Origin: an uncultured bacterium
GTDB lineage: Bacteria > Actinomycetota > Coriobacteriia > Coriobacteriales > Coriobacteriaceae
DNA: 7,049 nt
Direction: 5' to 3'
NCBI GenBank assembly: GCA_905216045.1
Contig: CAJMSL010000102.1
Coordinates: 1-7,049 of the forward strand
Shown: piece by piece, positions 5,036-7,049 of the stretch
Layout: each line of letters starts with the position of its first letter
Position numbering within the stretch: position 1 is the stretch's first letter
Notes under the pieces: generated by a model
The model's database searches: none
Seen by the model: only the letters and a program-made list of their open reading frames with translations
Told to the model about the DNA's origin: nothing
Position numbers and translations under genes: made by a program

Positions 5036-5404
5036 ATGAACAAGCATAAGGCGAAGCTGGAAGGCCTCAAGCGTCGTCAGCGTCGTGTTCGCGGCAAGGT
5101 CTCGGGTACCTCCGAGCGTCCGCGTCTTCGCGTGACCCGTACTAACGCCAACATCTATGCCCAGATTATCGACGACAGCAAGGGCTCCAGCCTGACGCTC
5201 GTCTCTGCCTCGACCCTCGAGGCCGAGTTCAAGGGCACCCACACCTCGAACAAGGAGGCTGCGGAGAAGGTCGGTCAGCTCGTTGGCAAGCGCGCCATCG
5301 AGGCCGGCATCACCAAGGTCGCCTTCGATCGCGGTGGCCGTATCTACCATGGCCGCGTCAAGGCCCTCGCCGACGGTGCTCGTGCCGCCGGTCTCGAGTT
5401 CTAG
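5036..5404 (+). CDS. rplR: 50S ribosomal protein L18
   Basis: L18 binds 5S rRNA together with L5 in the central protuberance. The 122-residue product has the expected basic N-terminal tail, rich in lysine and arginine, followed by the SGTSERPRLRV motif (23-33). The C-terminal family signature FDRGGRIYHGRVKALADGAR precedes the typical ending GLEF. ATG 5036 lies 7 bases after AGGAG. The stop codon overlaps the AGGAGG that serves rpsE, so translation of the two genes is probably coupled. Confidence 0.99.
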   Translation: MNKHKAKLEGLKRRQRRVRGKVSGTSERPRLRVTRTNANIYAQIIDDSKGSSLTLVSASTLEAEFKGTHTSNKEAAEKVGQLVGKRAIEAGITKVAFDRGGRIYHGRVKALADGARAAGLEF

Positions 5405-5418
5405 GAGGTATGTAGCAC

Positions 5419-5943
5419 ATGGCTCGTAATCAGAAGCAGCAGCGCGAGGCCTCCGAGTTCGAGGAGCGCGTCGTTTACATCAACCGCGTGTCGAAGACCG
5501 TCAAGGGCGGTCGTCGCATGAGCCTCGTCGCTCTCGTCGTCGTTGGCGACGGCAAGGGCAACGTCGGCGTTGGCATGGGCAAGTCCGCTGAGGTGCCCAT
5601 GGCCATCTCCAAGGCGTCTCTCGATGCCAAGAAGAACATGTTCCACGTGCCGGTGACCGATCAGGGCACCATCCCGCACGAGGTTCTCGGTCACTTTGGT
5701 GCCGGCCGCATCATCATCAAGCCCGCTGTCGAGGGTACCGGCGTTATCGCCGGCGGCGCTGTGCGTCCCCTCTTCGAGCTTGCTGGCATCAAGAACGTCC
5801 TGTCCAAGTCCCTCGGTACCGACAACGGCCTCAACATCATTAAGGCTGCCGTCGAGGGCCTCAAGGAGCTCTCCAGCCCTGAGGACGTCGCGGCTCGCCG
5901 TGGTCTGACGGTCTCCGAGATGTTCGTCGGTAAGGAGAACTAA
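5419..5943 (+). CDS. rpsE: 30S ribosomal protein S5
   Basis: S5 is a small-subunit protein near the mRNA entry site and helps maintain decoding accuracy. The product has 174 residues. The N-terminal RNA-binding domain carries VVYINRVSKTVKGGRRMS (18-35), whose loop is where spectinomycin-resistance changes occur in other bacteria; the loop looks normal here. It is followed by ALVVVGDGKGNVGVGMGK and the second domain with GAGRIIIKPA and GTGVIAGGAVR. ATG 5419 lies 10 bases after AGGAGG (5403-5408), a rather long spacing. An ATG-TAG pair at 5410-5415 lies between them in the same frame and rules out a start at 5410. Confidence 0.99.
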   Translation: MARNQKQQREASEFEERVVYINRVSKTVKGGRRMSLVALVVVGDGKGNVGVGMGKSAEVPMAISKASLDAKKNMFHVPVTDQGTIPHEVLGHFGAGRIIIKPAVEGTGVIAGGAVRPLFELAGIKNVLSKSLGTDNGLNIIKAAVEGLKELSSPEDVAARRGLTVSEMFVGKEN

Positions 5944-5945
5944 GC

Positions 5946-6128
5946 ATGGCTGACACCATCAAGATCAAGCAGGTCCGCAGCACCAACGGTTGCAAGCAGG
6001 ACCAGGTCCGTACTGTCCGTGCCCTCGGTCTCCACAGGATCCGCGAGGTTCGCGAGATTGCTGACAACGAGTCCGTCCGCGGCATGATCTTCAAGGTCAA
6101 GCACCTTGTCGAGATTGTAGAGGAGTAG
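5946..6128 (+). CDS. rpmD: 50S ribosomal protein L30
   Basis: L30 is a small peripheral protein of the large subunit. The 60-residue product matches the family, with the N-terminal strand TIKIKQVRST (4-13) and the motif VRTVRALGLHRIREVREI (21-38). ATG 5946 is only 2 bases after the rpsE stop. Its ribosome binding site AAGGAG (5932-5937) lies inside the last codons of rpsE, so the pair is translationally coupled. Confidence 0.98.
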   Translation: MADTIKIKQVRSTNGCKQDQVRTVRALGLHRIREVREIADNESVRGMIFKVKHLVEIVEE

Positions 6129-6131
6129 CAA

Positions 6132-6581
6132 ATGCAGCTTCACGATCTTACTCCCGCGCCCGGTTCCACCAAGAACCGCAAGCGCGTCGGCCGTGGCAAT
6201 TCTTCGGGTCACGGCACCACTTCTGGCCGCGGCCAGAAGGGCCAGGGTTCCCGCTCTGGCGGCACCAAGGGTGCCGGCTTCGAGGGTGGCCAGACTCCGC
6301 TGGCTATGCGCCTGCCCATGCTTCCGGGCTTCCGCAACCCCCGTCGTATCGAGTACACCGCTGTTAACGTTGAGCGTCTCGAGCGTAAGTTCGAGGACGG
6401 CGCTGTGATCGACGGTGCCGCTCTTAAGGCCGCTCGCATCACCAAGAGCGAGTTCGAGCCCGTCAAGGTGCTCGGCAATGGTGAGCTCACCAAGAAGTTC
6501 ACGGTCAAGGTCGACAAGGTCAGCGCTTCTGCGCAGGCCAAGATCGAGGCCGCCGGCGGAAAGGTCGAGCTGCCGTGCTAA
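6132..6581 (+). CDS. rplO: 50S ribosomal protein L15
   Basis: L15 is an early-assembling protein of the large subunit with a long glycine- and arginine-rich extension that threads into 23S rRNA. The 149-residue product starts with MQLHDLTPAPGS. It then has the extension with RVGRGNSSGHGTTSGRGQKG, the LPMLPGFRNP segment, and the conserved C-terminal domain ending AKIEAAGGKVEL. ATG 6132 is 3 bases after the rpmD stop; its AGGAG (6121-6125) overlaps the end of rpmD. The last codons overlap the start of secY. Confidence 0.99.
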   Translation: MQLHDLTPAPGSTKNRKRVGRGNSSGHGTTSGRGQKGQGSRSGGTKGAGFEGGQTPLAMRLPMLPGFRNPRRIEYTAVNVERLERKFEDGAVIDGAALKAARITKSEFEPVKVLGNGELTKKFTVKVDKVSASAQAKIEAAGGKVELPC

Positions 6582-7049
6582 ATGGTCTTAAGAATGCTTT
6601 CCGCATCAAAGAATTGCGCGAAAAGATTCTTTTTACCATAGCTATGCTCGTCGTGTACCGCATTGGTGCGCACGTTCCTGTGCCCGGCATTCCCTTCCAG
6701 GGGATGCTGGGCCTTTTCTCGACCGATAACAATTCGGTCGCCGCAGGTGCTATGGCCCTCCTGAATCTTTTCTCTGGCGGCGCGTTGAGCTATGTGTCGG
6801 TGTTTTCGCTGGGCATCATGCCTTACATCACCAGCTCGATCATCCTCCAGATGCTCCAGGCCGTCGTGCCTTCCCTGCATGAGCTTGCCCGCGAGGGCGA
6901 GGTCGGTCAGACCAAGATTACGCAGTATTCGCGTTACCTCACACTGGCTCTGGCAATCCTCAACTCCGTGGGTTACCTCTTCCTCTTTAAGCGCTTCGGC
7001 ATCAGCTTTAATGGCGCCGGCGCTCCCGAGATCATCTACGACCTCATGA
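6575..7049 (+). CDS. secY: Protein translocase subunit SecY, 5' part
   Basis: SecY is the pore subunit of the SecYEG channel in the cytoplasmic membrane. Only the first 158 of roughly 430 codons are present; the frame is open at the window edge. The N-terminus LKNAFRIKELREKILF (5-20) leads into the first membrane helix with VVYRIGAHVPVPGI (26-39). The plug region LNLFSGGALS (63-72) and second helix SLGIMPYITSSIILQ (78-92) follow. Then come GEVGQTKITQYSRYLTL (108-124) and a third hydrophobic segment. The start is GTG 6575, inside the end of rplO, giving a 7-base overlap. The tempting ATG at 6582 is out of frame and meets a stop within 20 codons. A purine-rich GGAAAGG (about 6558-6564) upstream is a plausible ribosome binding site. 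The overlap indicates translational coupling with rplO. Confidence 0.97.
   Translation, partial: MLNGLKNAFRIKELREKILFTIAMLVVYRIGAHVPVPGIPFQGMLGLFSTDNNSVAAGAMALLNLFSGGALSYVSVFSLGIMPYITSSIILQMLQAVVPSLHELAREGEVGQTKITQYSRYLTLALAILNSVGYLFLFKRFGISFNGAGAPEIIYDLM

Noticed and set aside
6582..6641. ATG at 6582 as the secY start
   Set aside because: This frame stops within 20 codons. The SecY reading frame is set by GTG 6575, which gives the normal SecY N-terminus.

Overview
The window is high-GC bacterial DNA with two unrelated parts. Positions 54-2738 hold three genes for maturing a selenium-dependent molybdenum hydroxylase: yqeC on the minus strand, then yqeB and an XdhC/CoxI-family gene on the plus strand. 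Positions 3050-7049 hold the later part of the spc-type ribosomal protein operon: rplE, rpsZ, rpsH, rplF, rplR, rpsE, rpmD, rplO and the first 158 codons of secY. The zinc-binding S14, the base composition and the anaerobe-type selenium/molybdenum genes suggest a high-GC Gram-positive anaerobe. Coriobacteriia, for example a Collinsella relative, is my best guess, but this is inference and not a database match.

Layout. Positions 1-53 hold a copy of a short repeat downstream of yqeC. yqeC (788-54) and yqeB (891-1685) diverge from a 102-base AT-rich control region. That region holds a 27-bp imperfect dyad, a second 6+6 bp dyad and a TATAAT box. yqeB and xdhC are 9 bases apart and look co-transcribed. 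A 67-bp palindromic element (2756-2822) follows xdhC; its right arm matches the left-hand repeat at 25 of 26 bases. The whole selenium/molybdenum cassette is therefore bracketed by copies of one repeat. About 225 bases of leader, with a possible promoter, then precede rplE.

How the genes work together. XdhC-family proteins normally bind molybdenum cofactor, support its sulfuration and deliver it to hydroxylases of the xanthine dehydrogenase family. YqeB and YqeC are genomic markers of the variant in which selenium replaces that sulfur, but their chemistry is unknown. No hydroxylase subunit, selD or cofactor synthesis gene is in the window, so their target lies elsewhere.

The ribosomal genes are in canonical order, all intact, each with a clear Shine-Dalgarno site. 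Gaps longer than 70 bases (rplE-rpsZ, rpsZ-rpsH, rplF-rplR) all contain stem-loops; the short gaps do not. From rpsE onwards genes are nearly touching or overlapping, ending in a 7-base rplO/secY overlap. The unusual point is the junction: rplE normally follows rplN and rplX, but here it follows the selenium/molybdenum cassette. I see no clearly new system. The bracketing repeats, the candidate operator and the operon hairpins are the parts most worth checking.
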